Shown here in pieces: positions 6,331 through 7,433 of a DNA stretch of 7,433 nucleotides; within the stretch, counting starts at the first letter, position 1, and each line of letters starts with the position of its first letter. The DNA is from Candidatus Luteimonas excrementigallinarum (lineage in GTDB: Bacteria; Pseudomonadota; Gammaproteobacteria; Xanthomonadales; Xanthomonadaceae): NCBI GenBank assembly GCA_019115725.1, contig DXCY01000194.1, positions 1 to 7,433 on the forward strand, given 5' to 3'. The translations under genes and the position numbers were made by a program. The notes below the pieces were generated by a model, which did no database searches, was not told where the DNA came from, and was given only the letters and a program-made list of their open reading frames with translations.

Positions 6331-7433
6331 ATGTCCCTGCTGATCGTGCTCGGCGCGCTGAGCTTCCTGATGTACGTGGCCTACCGCGGCCACAGCGTGA
6401 TCCTGTTTGCTCCGGTCGCCGCCATGGGCGCGGTGCTGCTGACCGATCCCGAGCTGGTCGCGCCGATGTTCACCGGGCTGTTCATGGACCGCATGGTCGG
6501 CTTCCTCAAGCTCTATTTCCCGGTGTTCCTGCTGGGCGCGGTATTCGGCAAGCTGATCGAGATCTCCGGCTTCTCCAAGTCGATCGTTGCCGCCACCATC
6601 CGCCTGTTCGGACCGCAGCGGGCGATGCTGTCGATCGTGACCGTGTGCGCCCTGCTCACCTACGGCGGGGTGTCGCTGTTCGTGGTGGTGTTTGCGGTGT
6701 ACCCGTTCGCCGCGGAGCTCTTCCGCCAGGCGCAGATCCCCAAGCGGCTGATCCCGGGCACGATCGCACTCGGCGCGTTCACCTTCACCATGATGGCGCT
6801 GCCCGGCACGCCGCAGATCCAGAACATCATCCCCACCGCGTTCTTCGGCACCGACTCCTGGGCTGCCCCGGTGCTGGGCACAATTGGCTCGGTGCTGATC
6901 CTGGCCGGCGGCATCACCTACCTGGAGTGGCGCCGACGCAAGGCCGCGGCGGCTGGTGAAGGCTACGGCGAGAACCTGGTCAACGAACCCGAGCCCTTCA
7001 CCGGCGACAGGCTGGCGCACCCGCTGGTGGCGCTGCTGCCGCTGGTGCTGGTGGGCGTATCGAACAAGCTGCTGACCGATGTGATTCCGCACCTCTACGG
7101 CGCCAGCCACAGCTTCAACCCGTCCTCGATGGGGGACGCCGCGCCGATCGTGCAGGAGGTGCCGCGCGTCGCGGCAATCTGGGCCGTGCAGGGCGCGCTG
7201 CTGGTGGGCATCCTGGCAGTACTGTTCCTGGCCTGGCGGCCGGTGACCACCAGGTTCGCCGAAGGCACCCGGGCTGCGATCGGCGGCGCCCTGCTGGCAT
7301 CGATGAACACCGCCTCGGAATACGGCTTCGGCGCGGTGATTGCCGCCCTGCCCGGCTTCATGCTGGTGGCCAACACCCTCAACGCCATCCCCGATCCGCT
7401 GGTCAACGAGGCAGTGACGGTGACCGCGCTGGC
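6331..7433 (+). CDS. GntP-family permease, probable 3-hydroxybutyrate or related hydroxy-acid transporter (3' end outside window)
   Basis: The frame runs open from ATG 6331 to the window end, giving 367 residues of a protein that usually has about 430-470. A GGAAGAG Shine-Dalgarno lies seven to eight bases before the ATG. The protein is strongly hydrophobic with many membrane helices and has GntP-family segments: YFPVFLLGAVFGKLIEISGF (62-81), LTYGGVSLFVVVFAVYPFA (109-127), IPKRLIPGTIALGAF (136-150) and LPGTPQIQNIIPTAFFGT (157-174). A cytoplasmic-like basic loop with WRRRKAAAAGEGYGEN is at 200-215. GntP proteins are proton symporters for gluconate and related hydroxy acids. From memory, this subgroup, with the GTPQIQNIIPT motif, resembles the permease next to 3-hydroxybutyrate dehydrogenase in Pseudomonas aeruginosa; that link is recollection, not a search. 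It shares a 180-bp intergenic region with the divergent TonB receptor, which suggests outer- and inner-membrane steps of one uptake route. Confidence 0.9.
   Translation, partial: MSLLIVLGALSFLMYVAYRGHSVILFAPVAAMGAVLLTDPELVAPMFTGLFMDRMVGFLKLYFPVFLLGAVFGKLIEISGFSKSIVAATIRLFGPQRAMLSIVTVCALLTYGGVSLFVVVFAVYPFAAELFRQAQIPKRLIPGTIALGAFTFTMMALPGTPQIQNIIPTAFFGTDSWAAPVLGTIGSVLILAGGITYLEWRRRKAAAAGEGYGENLVNEPEPFTGDRLAHPLVALLPLVLVGVSNKLLTDVIPHLYGASHSFNPSSMGDAAPIVQEVPRVAAIWAVQGALLVGILAVLFLAWRPVTTRFAEGTRAAIGGALLASMNTASEYGFGAVIAALPGFMLVANTLNAIPDPLVNEAVTVTAL

Noticed and set aside
6151..7110. A long minus-strand open frame continuous with the TonB receptor, making it appear as a 1067-residue protein
   Set aside because: The receptor has a clear signal peptide and Shine-Dalgarno at 6150. 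The upstream part is antisense to the GntP permease, is His/Gln/Arg-rich and has no recognisable domain, as expected for a GC-rich shadow.
1..7433. tRNA, rRNA, CRISPR array, insertion sequence or attachment site
   Set aside because: No tandem spaced repeats, transposase-like reading frame, flanking inverted repeats or recognisable structural RNA were seen; nearly all of the window is coding.

Overview
This window is GC-rich DNA. Its protein content fits a gammaproteobacterium of the Xanthomonadaceae/Lysobacteraceae group (Stenotrophomonas, Luteimonas, Lysobacter and relatives). The assignment rests on high GC in third codon positions, the MsrP/MsrQ pair, a polyhydroxyalkanoate (PHA) granule gene pair, and a large TonB-dependent receptor. 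It is an inference from general resemblance, not from a search.

Layout: positions 1-986 hold the 3' end of msrP and the complete msrQ, a periplasmic protein-methionine-sulfoxide repair system. A convergent gene (971-1771, minus) encodes a tail-anchored protein with two FHA-type domains; its 3' end overlaps that of msrQ by 16 bp. From a short divergent region near 1772-1847 runs a two-gene plus-strand operon: a small PHA-system protein (1848-2126) and a PhaF/PhaI-type phasin (2156-2734). Next is a membrane-anchored Mrr-like nuclease-fold protein (2871-3854, plus). It faces a TonB-dependent outer-membrane receptor (3907-6150, minus), with a strong hairpin between the two stops. The receptor is divergent from a GntP-family inner-membrane permease (6331 to the window end, plus, truncated by the edge). 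This permease is absent from simple stop-to-stop ORF lists because its stop lies outside the window.

How the parts may work together: the permease resembles, from memory, the GntP-family proteins found beside 3-hydroxybutyrate dehydrogenase genes in Pseudomonas and xanthomonads. With a TonB receptor sharing its intergenic region and PHA granule genes 3.6 kb away, the region may connect hydroxybutyrate (or oligomer) uptake with PHA storage. This is a hypothesis; the sequence shows neither the receptor's substrate nor coregulation. All other long open frames (for example opposite the FHA gene and opposite the permease) look like GC-rich shadows of real genes.
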